A program made the position numbers and the translations under genes. Below the pieces are notes generated by a model. That model saw only the letters and a list, made by a program, of their open reading frames with translations, made no database searches and was not told the origin of the DNA. A stretch of DNA of 64,000 bases from Sipunculus nudus (Eukaryota > Annelida > Sipuncula > Golfingiida > Sipunculidae), in the NCBI GenBank assembly GCA_026874595.1, contig CM049317.1, positions 14,442,882 to 14,506,881 on the forward strand, written 5' to 3'. Of the stretch, positions 1-11,785 are shown piece by piece. How positions within the stretch are numbered: position 1 is the first letter of the stretch; every line of letters starts with the position of its first letter.

Positions 1-659
1 GAAAGACAAAACATTACTGGATAGATATCAGCTGATCGGCAACTGATTGGCTAACAGTGCATGTTCAAACCAAATGAAATCCATTATTCCTGATGCATGA
101 CAGCCACATGATCAAGGAAATCTGCAATTTATCTGATACTACTTACTACTGTGTATTGTATCGCAAGAGAAGTATGATATACCTGTATGTATCATACTTT
201 TGAGTAATATATATCTTTACAGACCTGTTCACTGAATAAATTTTTTTTTTTCTTTAAAGATTTTTTTGGTGGAGGTAACCGCCTCCTTTTTTTAATGCTT
301 GCTTAACTAAGTTTTATTTACATCTGCAGAATTCCAGCCCAGTTTTGGACTACAGGACAGGGGCTTGCAAACCAGAAGCATTAGATGAGACTGTGGAATG
401 ATATATGTATATTTTACACAAAAAGAAAACTGAAATGTAAAGAATATTTTCCTAAGCAAGTCATATTTGATTAAAATTATATGGCCCTTTGCATCCTTCA
501 TGGCATCTCTTGAGCATACTGTCATTTCTTCCACATGTGGATTGACACTCCAATAAGTAACAGAGATGGCAGAAACCACTTTATTATTACAACAGAAGTT
601 CCACCATGACATAAATCATTAAGTCTATATTGTTATGTGTATCAAAGTTATTGTTACAA
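1..659. other. No gene recognised (left edge)
   Basis: AT-rich non-coding sequence with a poly(T) run near 241-250. No exon with protein similarity or paired splice sites was seen. It may be intron or 3' flank of the minus-strand MBD-like gene, but nothing here proves that. Confidence 0.5.
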
Positions 660-2665
660 CTAGATTTTTCTTGGCACTGCAGGTGCCAAAGTATCCCAAG
701 ACAATTAATCCCCCCCCCCTTTAAGAATAGGCCCCCCATCTTCAGCAGCATATACTGACACTTGGCAAGGGACTATTGTTTCTTCCATCTATCAACTTGA
801 GAAACAATATTTTTCACCAAATATGGGGGCCAATATGTTAAATCTCTCTAGAGAAAAGAGCATTAATTAATTTTACAGAAACAGGAAGGTAGGTGGCGCC
901 ACCTGTCTGGTTTATAAGAAAACTTTCCGAGATGGATGGACATGCCAAATTTTAGACCAATACCTTGAACTAATCCAGGAAATGAGCAATTATCACCCAA
1001 GGCACACGTACAGATGGACACCACACTAAAACGATTGCTGATGGCGCCACCAGTCTTGAGTACAAGATGGAGGAGTCTAAGATCTATGGATATGCACATT
1101 TTCAGGCCAAAAGGGCAATTCACTCCCAAGAAAAGGGTATCAATTTATTCTACAAAAAACGGGAAGGTAGGTGGCGCCACCTATATGGTTTATGAGGAAA
1201 CTTTCCAAGATAGATGGACATTTATAAGTAAAGTTTGAAACCCATTTATCAATCAAAGCTTGAGTTATCATCAGGAAATGAACTTTTGGACAGGTGGCTC
1301 CTGTGAACTTCACCTTAGACCTTGTGACCTAAAAATGGATAGGGGCCTATCTCTATTGGAGAACTATATGTACAAGATAAAAGGTGTAAGATGAAAAATT
1401 TGGCTGAAAATGCATCCACAATCTTTTCAAAGATGTGTCCTGTGACCTTGACCTTCGACCTAAAAATCAATAGGAATCCTGTTTTATTGATGGGCCATAT
1501 ATAAGTCAAGTTTGATTCCTATATATCATTTCAAGCTGGAGTAATCATCAGGAAATGAATTTTTGGACAGATGTCTCCTGTGACCTTCACCTTTGACCTT
1601 GTGACCTCAAAATGGACAGGGGTCTTCCTCTATTGGCAGGTGAACTATACGTGCAAGAAAAAAGGTCTGAGATGAAAAGTTTGGCTGAAAATGCATCAAC
1701 AATTTTTTTAAAGATGTGTCCTGTGACCTCAACCTTTGACCTCGTGACTCCAACATCAATTGGGATCTTGCTTTTTTAATGGGACATATAAAAGTCAAGT
1801 TTGAGATCAATACATCCAAAAAAGCTCGAATTATCATCCGGAAACTAATTTTTTGACAGACAGCTCCTGTGGCCTTGACCTTTGACCTTGTGACCCCAAA
1901 AATTGATATGGATTGTCCGCTATTGGCAAGTGAGCTATATGTTAAGATGGAAGTTCTTGGATGAAAAGTTTGGCTAAAAATGCATCCACAATATCTTTAA
2001 AGATGCGATTCCAGTGACCTTGACCTCTGACCTCATGACCCCAGAACCTATAGGGTTCTTACTTTAGTGGTGAGCCATACATAAGTCACGTTTAAAATCC
2101 ATATGGCTATCAACACTGGATATACCATAAGAGTTGTGTGATTTTTCCCAAATATGGAAACATAAAAGGTCAAGGCCACTCTCATGGTAAAGGTCATGAC
2201 CCCAAATTTAAATAGACCTCATCCCATAACCCATCTCTCTACATGTTCATAATATGAAAGAAATCTGTCCATTAGTTTTTGACTTATAATGCTCACAGTA
2301 CTGTCAAGTGGCAATTATAGGGGTATTAAAAGGCGTAAAAACAAGAAAAGAATAATACGTGGTGCCACCAGTTTCCAGTGAATCACAAGGCCATCCAAGA
2401 TCTTTGGTCACCTTGATTTTTGGACCAGTCCATGGCTTTCTTGAGAAATTTAAGAATTTGTGTTATTTTTAGCAAAAATGGACCTATTCAAGGTCAAGGT
2501 CACTCTCCTAGCAAAGGTAATGACCCTAAGCTTCTTCCTCTTATCCATATCTATAAAAATGTAAAGTTTGAAAAAGATCAGTGGAATATTTTTTTAGTTA
2601 TCCCACTCACAAGATTTTTCTGCGGCAGCAGCGGGACCGTCATGAAACCATAGTATCCTGACTGA
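660..2665 (-). mobile_element. F3 Helitron/Helentron-like element, copy 1 (minus strand, 5' end damaged)
   Basis: Read on the minus strand, the 3' end lies at the left. There is a subterminal motif (GTATCCCAAGAC on the plus strand, 691-702), then a hairpin GGCAC-TGCAG-GTGCC (673-687), then a short tail ending CTAG next to TT at about 660. The right end keeps GTATCCTGACT (2653-2663), which matches the 5' hairpin region of the 35.15-kb copy, but the outermost bases are lost. The interior has the GGTGGCGCCACC palindrome at 892-903 and 1170-1181. No protein is encoded, so it would be non-autonomous. Family assignment rests on its similarity to the copies at 7.4 and 35.15 kb. Rolling-circle classification is an inference from the hairpin and CTRR end. 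Confidence 0.6.
1240..2110 (-). repeat. F4-type tandem core embedded in the F3 element
   Basis: Three to four diverged units carry variants of a TGACCTTTGACCTTGTGACC-like string (around 1567, 1727 and 1872) plus shared phrases about 'aaaagtttggctgaaaatgcatc'. In reverse complement they match the core of the element at 61.2-62.2 kb. An exact AGGTCAAAGGTCA direct repeat lies on the minus strand at 1876-1888. Either one element inserted here and lost its ends, or the two families exchanged cores. Confidence 0.55.
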
Positions 2666-4046
2666 TGCACTCGAAACAAGTTTGTGCAACCAATATTTCC
2701 CTGCAAGGTGTACACTGTGCACACTGTTAATGATATTTAAGGTCCCAATAATGGCTGGGTTATGAAGGACCTCAATATGTTTGTGGGTAAAATTTAGAGC
2801 CATAATGACATTATTTTGTGCATCCTGAAATAATTTTCTGCATCCAATAATATTTATAAGCTGGGGTGCATAGGTGCACTGTAGCATAACTATTCTGAGT
2901 ATTTTGCAAAGTATTTTGGATATCACAAGTCACAAAAATATACAGTTATTGTGTTAATCCATTTTTGATAGAAAGTTTGACAAGGTAATGTACCATTTTC
3001 TTGCTCTGCTTTTTGACCAAAAGTTCTGAAATGAGTTATAGGTAAAAAGGGTGAACACAAAAAATCAGATGGACTGGAAAGGTGGATATTAAAGACAAAT
3101 AGAACATCTCTGAACTTACCTGAATTTCTAAGAGCAGAATCAATCTTTAGCTTTTTAAAACAGAAAATGCCTTGGTTTTAGACGTCGGAGACAATAAAGT
3201 GGACAGCCCCTTCACATGAATCAATGAAACAACACATATGTGAGTCTAACTTGGTGGCCTTGAACTTCGACCAAGCCAAGGTCAAGGCAAATATAGATTT
3301 ACAGAATCACAAAGCTTGCTAACCCATTTACAAATTTCAACCATGTATCCAGACACGTCTGACCTTGAAAACCTGACAGACAGTCTTGAGAAAATAATTG
3401 TTATAGTATAATGGTGGCTGTGGGATATTGATGATGCTACACTACTCCCCTCACCTGATGGCACTCGTGGCTGAGTAATCTCTGGCATAACTTAATATGG
3501 ATATGACAGCAACGTCAGAAACAATCAATGAAGCAGTTGAGTCACATGGTTTTACCTGCGTATTGAAGATCTAGCGAGCCAGGCGATTAACTGGTGAAGA
3601 GAAATTCTGATAGCAACACATAATATCTTCTCTGTCTGGAATGATTCAGACCTTCTGGGCTATTACTAACCACTTTAATCTATATAACTGAATGCACAAA
3701 AAGCTTCAACACTTATAAATGAATCAGAAACTTTGATATAAGAAATGACATTTCACATGACGGGGTGAATCCCTGATATTTGTAAATTAATACATTGCCA
3801 GGAAACACCCTTAGTTCATCAACATGGGGCCAGGTGGCACTGACTGCACCATCTGATATCATGTCAGATTCAGAGTACCTACCTTGTAATTGCTGTATTC
3901 TATGAGACATTTTCTTAACTAACTTAGTGCCATTAATCAAATCACAAAACTAATAACTCTGATTGTAGTATAAAAAAAACTCTCTATGATGAAGAAAGAC
4001 CACTAATTCCATTACAGACACTCCGTCTGTTTCCTTTTTCCTTTCT

Positions 4047-4280
4047 GAAAACCCTTAAATTTCCCTAGAAATTTTAGCAACTTCTTGATGATATTATATG
4101 ACCAGAACCTTACAACTCTACAAATCTTAGCAACATCTTGATGATATTACATGACCTGAACCTTACCATTTCCATATAAATTTTTAGCAACCTCTTGATG
4201 GTATTATTATATGACCTGAACCTTACAAAATCCCTACAAATTTTACCAACTTCTTGATATTATATGACCTGAATCTCAAG
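4047..4280. repeat. Short tandem repeat, about 60-66-bp unit, about 4 copies
   Basis: The phrase 'cttgatgatattatatgacc' followed by 'tgaaccttac' and 'acaaattttagcaac' recurs four times, with indels that change the unit length. It is non-coding with no similarity to other repeats in the window. Confidence 0.7.
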
Positions 4281-5187
4281 TCTATCAAAGTTTAATTTTA
4301 AAATTTTTTTTTTGAATTTCCATCTGAATCACTTCATAAAATACCATCCAATCAATTTATATTTTATGTTTATTTTAGTATATGACCAATACCCTTGGGA
4401 GCCAGTGGTGAAAAATAATTATTTTTCATTTGTTAAATTAACTTTAAAAGTTCTGTGTGAAAAACAAAATTTGTCCTCTTGCTGATAATTAGATCATTAC
4501 ATCAGAAATCAACTCATACTTAACAGCTATTTAATATTCATAATATAGCTGAGTTGTATAGGTGATGGAATTGTCCTATTAAATTATATATTTATATCAC
4601 CTGGTGCAACAATTCAGATGCCTTACTGAAATCTATTGCTCTATACAACACTGACAACTTCAACTGGAGCATACAGGATGCTTGCCTACTCCTATCACCA
4701 ATGTGAAATATGAACTCTCCAGCTTAGCTCTTGTAACCCAATATGATTATACTTCACACTTAATACACATGTCCCACCCCCAGGAAAAATAAACAGACAT
4801 TATGTCTTCTCAACAGGTCACCTGGTTAACTGACAGGTCACTGATCACTGGGTATGTAGTCTAGAGGAGTACATACTTCCTGGTTGGTGTGACATAACAT
4901 AAGACATGAGTCCACCTAAACCTCAGCACATATAAAGGAGGTCACGTGTCTTTCAAGATCTGGGGACCTTTCTCTTTGATGCAGAAAATATTTGACCTGT
5001 TAAATGGGGTGCGGGAGACTTTATGTTTACTAACATCAAAGTTTCACATAGGACAGGGCAGGGCCCTAATGAATGAAGGGCTGGAATAATCCCACAGGTC
5101 CAAAATCTGTAGGGTGGGCTAATATTATATCAGCCTCATTTAGTTTCTTTGCAGGTTTATTCTCCTCAAGTTAGCATGTTTGAGTGT

Positions 5188-5260
5188 ATATGTCAAGGCC
5201 CAGATCCCGTTCTGGAACAATTGCCGATTGGCCAAGATCAGGATCTTGGCCTTGACATAT
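5188..5260. repeat. Nested palindrome (foldback element)
   Basis: An outer inverted repeat, ATATGTCAAGGCC (5188-5200) against GGCCTTGACATAT (5248-5260), encloses a perfect 10-bp hairpin GGCCAAGATC-AG-GATCTTGGCC (5230-5251). Related ends occur near 32036, 32550 and 42610, so this is probably a very short foldback or MITE relic rather than a gene-specific structure. Confidence 0.7.
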
Positions 5261-7411
5261 ATATCCAAGAATAAAATCAGAGGCCAAAATCAACATATTT
5301 CAAAATTCAAATTAACTGAAATATATAACAAGGTCAGAGCAGGATAAACTAAAACACAGGTTTTGTGTACATACAAAATTTTACCAAGAACCATAACATA
5401 TCAAGTATTAGTGTGCTTTTGTCGAGAATGATTGTCATTTCACTGGGAATGGGTTTGCCCATTTTTCTAGTCTGTTAATGTTACAAACAGAAAACATGGT
5501 ATTTGTTGACAAACAGGTGATCAAATCAAACTTATAATGCGGGTACTGAAGACTGCATATGTGTACAGGTACATAAAAATTCTACATGATAAAGTAATTT
5601 AAGCTGGGACAGATGTTCCGGGTTCCAGGTGATTTAGGTGCTGCTTTCGCTTGATCAGTGTGACAGTTTGTCTAAAGATTAATTAATTTATGCCGGGATC
5701 AATACATCTAGTGTATATGGAGCTTAAAATTATATTCTGTCGCTTATGTAAATGTCAATGACTAATTGACATATCATATGTCTGATATTGTTTGAACACC
5801 TGGCCCATTATGAATATTCATTGACCTGCAGTGATGTTTTTGGTTGCCTACAGGGATATAAATGATTTATTGTAAATATCAATTTTAATTTAGTCTTAAA
5901 CCTACAAATAATACTAACAGTAGAGAAAAATTACTTGCCTGTAACACCTGGCTGGCTCAGCTATTCCTTGTGAATATTCATACTCCCACCTGAATATTTA
6001 TAAACAGGCTAAATGTCTAAACCTAATTTCATGTGTACTTTTTCTTCCTTTTTTTAAACAAAATTTAAAAGTTTCTACCCTTGGTATAATAACTGTTTAT
6101 TTATTCAATCAGCAGAAATTTCCTGTAACATTTAGCTCCAAGCTTGAAAATTATGAATATCATGATTTCATGAATATTCATGCCCTGTCATGATCTACAA
6201 ACAGTAGCTTTATTAAAAATACCTTGACAGTTGTCTGCCCTTAGGCAACTGAGAGATTAACATTAATCTGATGTCTACTGAAATTTCAATTCCTGCCACC
6301 AGTAAGGTTTAAAATGAAGAAAGGAGAGCCAGCTTGTATTTCAAGTCAGAGGCCTAGATGTATTATATGGAAATATGGAAAATTACCCATCCTAAAACAA
6401 GATGAACCATTGCTCCAAGAAACCACAAAACAAGACCATAAAATATGTTCATCATTTAGTTTCATAGTCAACTGCATGAATCTTAAGCTCCCTTGCTTTT
6501 AAATGTAATTTTTTATAGTATTTAATAAGTCTTTGTACTGAAGCCCTATATTTGCATATTTTTCACAAAAACACAAGAACACATCAAGAAATTTATGACC
6601 ATTTGTTTTCATGAAGGATGAAAATGACTGCCATAGTTGAAATTTAATCACCCCTGGGCCTGGGACAGTGGAATGGTGTTTTTTTCAAGACCTGGTATTT
6701 TCAGTTTCACTTTAGTCGAGTCAGCAGGGTGCTTCACTTGACAAGCTCTGTATCTTAGCATTCAAGGTTTCTGCCACTTAAGTTTTATGTCTGAGTAGTG
6801 CAAAAGAGGAAACTAGGACAATACTACAAGTAATACTACCAGTTCCACAAATAAGAATCCCCATATCCTTAACCTTAACAAGGTGGCATAGAAAACAGTG
6901 TGGTTTTAAAAGGCAGGGTAAACAAGGGTATGTAGTAAAACTATCTTGTATTCAAGCCCACGGAGCCAACAGATGCCCTGTAACTGGGTTTTCCTTTGTA
7001 ATAATTTAGATATATTAATGTTAAAATAACATCATTTTTATATGTATTATTGTTTTGACTGGGATGAGGTATTGTTTCCCAGTTCATAACATAATCACCC
7101 AGCACGCATGGTGATACATTTTCAAACAGACAAGTTGGATGTTATGGAATTCCCATGGACCTACATAATGAAGCTGACAGATCCTGTCCAAAATTTAAGA
7201 AAATGTTGAAATCACATTAAAAGCATTATATATAATATGGAAACAGATCCTGCTGAAAGCCTGCATGTAGCTCTAGGCACACAGATGGCAGCACTGAAAA
7301 TATGTTCATCAAAAAGTGAAGTTTATCAAGAGCCAATGTCTCTTGAACCATGCTTTCTGAGGATGTTTTTCCCTTGCCCTGAGATCAGGAATCCACGAAA
7401 AATAAATTAAA

Positions 7412-8453
7412 CTAGACATTTCTTGGCACTGCATTCAGCAGTATCCCCAGACAATAAATCTCCCCCCCCCCCCCACCTTGAAGAACAGGCCCCCATCTTC
7501 AGAAGCATACAGTTACAATTGGCAAGCCATCATGGTTTCTTCCAACTTAAGAAAAAATATTTTTCACCAAAAACAGGAATATTCAAGGTCAAGGCATTTT
7601 TCTCATAGGAAAGGTCATGATCCCAATTTAAATATACCTCATTCCATAACCCATATCTATATATATGCATAATATGAAAGAAATCTGTCCATTAGTTTTT
7701 GACTTATAATGCTAACAGTACTGTGAAATGGCAATGTGGGGGGGGGGGGGGGGGTAGTAAAGGCACAAAAAAAAAAGAAAAGGATATAACAGGGTGACAC
7801 AAGGTGGCACTGTCTTTCTTCTGCAAAAGACAAAGCTGTCCAAGGTCTTCAGTCAGTTTGATTTTTTTATCAATCAATGCATTCCTTATTGAGATAATTA
7901 TGATTTTGTGTGATTTTCAACAAATATGGAAATATTCAGGGTCAAGGCCATTCTACGAGAAAATGTCATGACCCCAAATAATATATATGTCATCCCATAT
8001 CCCATACCTATGTATATGCATAATATGAAAGAAATATGTCCATTAGTTTTTGACTTAAAATGCTCATAGTACCGTAAGGTGACAATGATGGGGGTATTAA
8101 AAGGCACGAAAAAGAAAAGGATATAACAGGTGGCGCCACCAGTTATCTGTACATGACAAGGCTATCAAAGATCTTAGGTCAACATGACTTTTTGATCAAT
8201 CCATTATTTCTTGAGATATTTAAGAATTTGTGTGTTTTCTGCAAAGTCGGATTTATTTAAGGTCAAGGTCACTCTCCTAGTAAAGGTCATGAGCCCATTT
8301 TAAATAAGCTTCATCCTCTCATCCATATCTATGCACATGTCAAGTTTGGTAAAAATCTGTGAAATCTTTCCTGTGTGATCTTGTCCAAAAGAAATCTGGC
8401 GGAGGCACCACAGTGCCTTAACCTTAGTATCCCAACTTAGTCTGGGGATACAT
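7412..8453 (-). mobile_element. F3 Helitron/Helentron-like element, copy 2 (complete, minus strand)
   Basis: Both ends are visible. The left side is the 3' end: GTATCCCCAGAC (7441-7452), a degenerate hairpin around 7425-7437, and a tail whose minus-strand reading ends CTAGT at about 7411. The right side is the 5' end: a hairpin GTATCC...GGATAC (8428-8451) containing GTCTGGGGATAC (8440-8451), the exact reverse complement of the left motif. The 12-bp subterminal inverted repeat is therefore perfect. The core has GGTGGCGCCACC at 8129-8140, poly(C)/poly(G) runs (7463, 7738), and two 'aggtcatgacccc' units. There is no coding capacity. Confidence 0.7.
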
Positions 8454-10480
8454 CTAATAAAGCCTTAAGCCTGATGTCCACAAAGGTAGGTAGGTAGTGG
8501 CATTTCATCATTCACACTGCACTCCTTCAACTTTCCTAAAAACAGGATTGTGTTAAGGATTGGGGGCTGGGGTGTGGGGGTATCCTGAAAATTAAAGAGA
8601 ACTGGTCCTGTTAAAAGTGTTGTCTTTGAGTGGAAAACACATGTACTCCTTGTACTACACAGGCAGAACACCTTGCGGGCCACAATCTTGAGAGTAAAAA
8701 GCCACCTCAAGAATGAACAGAGCAGCAGTAAGGGTAAAAATACCAGCGAGATCCCGGAGAAGACAGCGGGACTGCTGGCAATAAATCATGACCCGAGTCT
8801 CCTAAAACACTCTCCCTCACTTCCTGTCTTCGAGACCACAGGTATTTTTTATGTAGGTCACAAAGCGACACAATAACTTTCTTACCAAGCATTAGATGGC
8901 GCCTGATAACACTCAAAACAACCACAAGACAGACGTGTTTTTTCCTCTAATTACATCTCTGTACTGTAGATGGAACTTGTCAGCAGCCATGTTTTGTAGA
9001 GTGTAATGAATTCAATATTACAACTTCCATGATAATGATGATATATAAATCTGTGTAAATATTACATTGTTTACAGTTTGCTCTGAGTAATTCTGGGGAA
9101 CAATGCAGGTATTGAAATCAGCTAGAGACCCATGAAGGCCCAGCAGGGCTGGAAAAATTTTTCACTAGCCCACCAGAAAAAACTGCTTGCCTTCATCCTT
9201 TCCAGTTTAATAAGGCTTTTTGCAGCCATTAAAAACTGCCTTTTAAAAACATACCATTAACACAGGATGTATCTGTTTATATATTAAAATATTATTTTCA
9301 CAGGTGGCTCTCAATAATATAAACTCTAAACTCGACTGTATGCCCAGTTGTTAATGACAAAAAGACAAACAAATAATTTTTCATATAAATCATATTTTTA
9401 AGATAAATTCTTCAGGTTGGCACGGTTTGCTTTGACAAAATTTAGAATGCCAAGTCCATGTCTGTAGAAAAATACAAGAACTGCTTATGTCTATAAATCT
9501 CATTGAGTCAAAAACTGAAACTATGCAAAATGTAACCATACATGAAAGGATGTCAAGTATAATGCATAAAAGTCAGGAATGAACCAGGGATAAAAGCAAA
9601 GTAGCAAGTCCTCTTAAGCCAATGGACACTGATATAACAACATCAGCTCCTCAACAAGGGACCCATGGGTCACTGTGCTCAGCTGAAGTTGACCTTGAAG
9701 GTAAAAATCTAAAATAATATCAAGTGGAGATAAAGTCTGAGAAGAATAGGTAATATAAGGCCATGGATGGTTGACATGATTGAAGAAATTGTTGCAAATA
9801 ATATTTTGTGATCTCACCATGTGTTTCCTAATTTTGAAACTGAAGCATGCAAGCCATTTGTGAATACAAGATCTTTACTATTTCAATGATCATTGGTTGG
9901 CATTTTGATAAGCTGTTGTCAGTTCAGCAGTTTACACATTTGTCCAATTAGAACCTATTTTTTAATAAACCCATTTTTTCTATTTTATAACATGTTAACT
10001 GTTGCCATTATGTTCCCACAGATCGAAGGACTTAATGGTTGGTGCAGGGGGTGGGGCTAGATAATGATGGAAGTTACATCACCTCTGTACCTCTGTATAT
10101 AATTTCCTGATTTGATAAATTTTATGCTGTTGTAATAAAACTATTGTCCCCTGTTTCCAGGTGCAAGAACTCAATGCCAGGAGGAAGGGCATGGAGTGGG
10201 GGGGGGGGGGGGGTGAATTGAATGGTGGGAGTTACAACACCCTTGCATATACATACAGGATATGAAATTGAATTCAACAATACTTATAAGAAAAGAAAAA
10301 GTTTATCTATAATTATTAAATATTCAGAAACAGGCAGAGATGGAAAAACAAAGCAAATCACTAATTCTGATTCTACCGAGGCAGGAAAATAATGAAATGT
10401 TTGAATAAGATCCTCTACTTTTATTACATCAAGTTTATAAATTTTACTAAGCATTTACAGTAACATATATATATGTCATA
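8454..10480. other. No gene recognised
   Basis: The part at 8465-8925 is less AT-rich and open in several frames, but no domain or consistent splice frame could be assigned, so it is not called as an exon. CAGGGCT at about 9143 resembles the end of the small element near 18.74-18.86 kb. A poly(G) run lies at 10198-10213. Confidence 0.45.
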
Positions 10481-10490
10481 GTGTAGATGG

Positions 10491-10568
10491 GTATCCAGTT
10501 GAGTTCGGAACTCAACCATTTGAGATGGGAATTAGTTGAGATGGGAATTTCCCATCTGAACTGGATAA
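10491..10568. repeat. Foldback sequence with TATCCAGTT ends
   Basis: GTATCCAGTT (10491-10500) pairs with AACTGGATAA near 10559-10568. Inside are two further self-complementary pieces: GAGTTCGGAACTC at 10501-10513 and TGGGAATTTCCCA at about 10542-10554. The whole 78 bp can fold into a cruciform-like hairpin. Confidence 0.65.
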
Positions 10569-10646
10569 CTGGGAATATTCCAATGTACACCAGTTCACAT
10601 TAGGATATCCAGAAGTCAAGCAGTTCACTTTGGGATATCCTGAAAT

Positions 10647-10740
10647 ACACTAGTTTATTTTAAATAGTACTTTAAAATGAACTGTTTCACTTGATAACAT
10701 CTGAACTAAAATATTCAGATATTCTCAAGTAAACTAGTGT
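10647..10740. repeat. Inverted repeat ACACTAGTTT / AAACTAGTGT
   Basis: A perfect 10-bp inverted repeat (10647-10656 and 10731-10740) flanks 74 bp of AT-rich sequence, immediately before the minisatellite. It is probably a small MITE relic. Confidence 0.55.
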
Positions 10741-10748
10741 GTTCCAAA

Positions 10749-11785
10749 TCAACAAACACTGATGATAACGAACAGTGAATAATATCAGCTAAACCGATTT
10801 CACGTCAATCCAGAAACACTGATGATGGTATCATCCCAGTCAACACACAATGATGACATTACCTCAATGAACAAACACTGCTGATAACATCACCTTAATA
10901 AACAATCACTGATGATAACATCACCTCAACAACAAACACTGATGATAACATCACCTCAATCAGTTAACACTGAAGAAAACATCACCTTAACCAACAAACA
11001 CAGATCATTACATCACATCCTAAATCAACAAACACTGGTTATAAGATCACCTCAACAAAAGCTGATGATGACACGTCTCAACCAATAGACACTGATTGAA
11101 ACTTACCTAAATCAACAAACAATGATGACAACATTACCTCAACCAACATGCACTGATGAAAACATCACTTAACCAACATACACTGATGATAACATCACCC
11201 AAACAAATGCTGATGATGACATCCCCTCAACCAACAAACACTGATGATAACATCAAATCAACAAACAATGATAATATCATCTCAACCAACGAACACTGAT
11301 GATAACATAACCTCAATAAAAAAAAAACCCTGATAATAATAGCACCTCAATCAACAAACACTGAAAGATAACATCACCTCAATCAAGGAACAATGATGAT
11401 TACATAACCTCAACCAACAAACACTGATGGTAACATCCCCTCAATCAACAAGCAATGATGATAACATCACCTCAGTCATCAAACACTGATGATAACATAA
11501 CCTCAATAAAAAAAACACTGATGATAACATCACCTAAATAACAAACATTGATGATATCATCACCTCAATCAACAAACACTAATGGTACCTAGCATCACAT
11601 CCTAAATCGACAAACACTGGTGAAAACATCACCATAAACCAAAAACAATTATGATAACATCACCTCAACAAATGATGATAACATCACCTTAATAAACAAA
11701 CACTGATAATAATATCACCTGAAAAACCAAACACTGATGATTTCATCACCTCACAACATAAAACACTGATGACAACATTACTGCC
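10749..11785. repeat. Minisatellite, about 31-bp unit, roughly 1 kb
   Basis: Degenerate head-to-tail units read approximately 'caacaaacactgatgataa' then 'catcacctcaat'. Unit length varies because of small indels, so no frame stays open. It shows no similarity to the other arrays in the window. Confidence 0.9.

Larger units (their letters stand above)
2666..7411. other. No gene recognised; AT-rich non-coding stretch
   Basis: Contains the short tandem array at 4047-4280 and the palindrome at 5188-5260. The short open frames here (for example 3282-3488 minus, 3713-3940 minus, 6314-6502 plus) have no recognisable domain and no convincing flanking splice sites. If the MBD-like gene continues to the left, this would be intron. 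Confidence 0.5.

Noticed and set aside
3282-3488. Minus-strand frame containing PSGEGSSVASS, considered as the next MBD exon
   Set aside because: No acceptor fits the required phase (AG+N then PSG), and the following residues do not resemble an MBD.
8465-8925. GC-moderate stretch with open frames, considered as an exon
   Set aside because: No recognisable domain and no splice-site pair that continues the MBD frame. Kept as unexplained non-coding.
10749-11785. CRISPR-like regular repeats
   Set aside because: The units are contiguous and degenerate with no unique spacers, and the DNA is eukaryotic; this is a minisatellite. The same applies to the arrays at 37.7, 40.0 and 49.2 kb.
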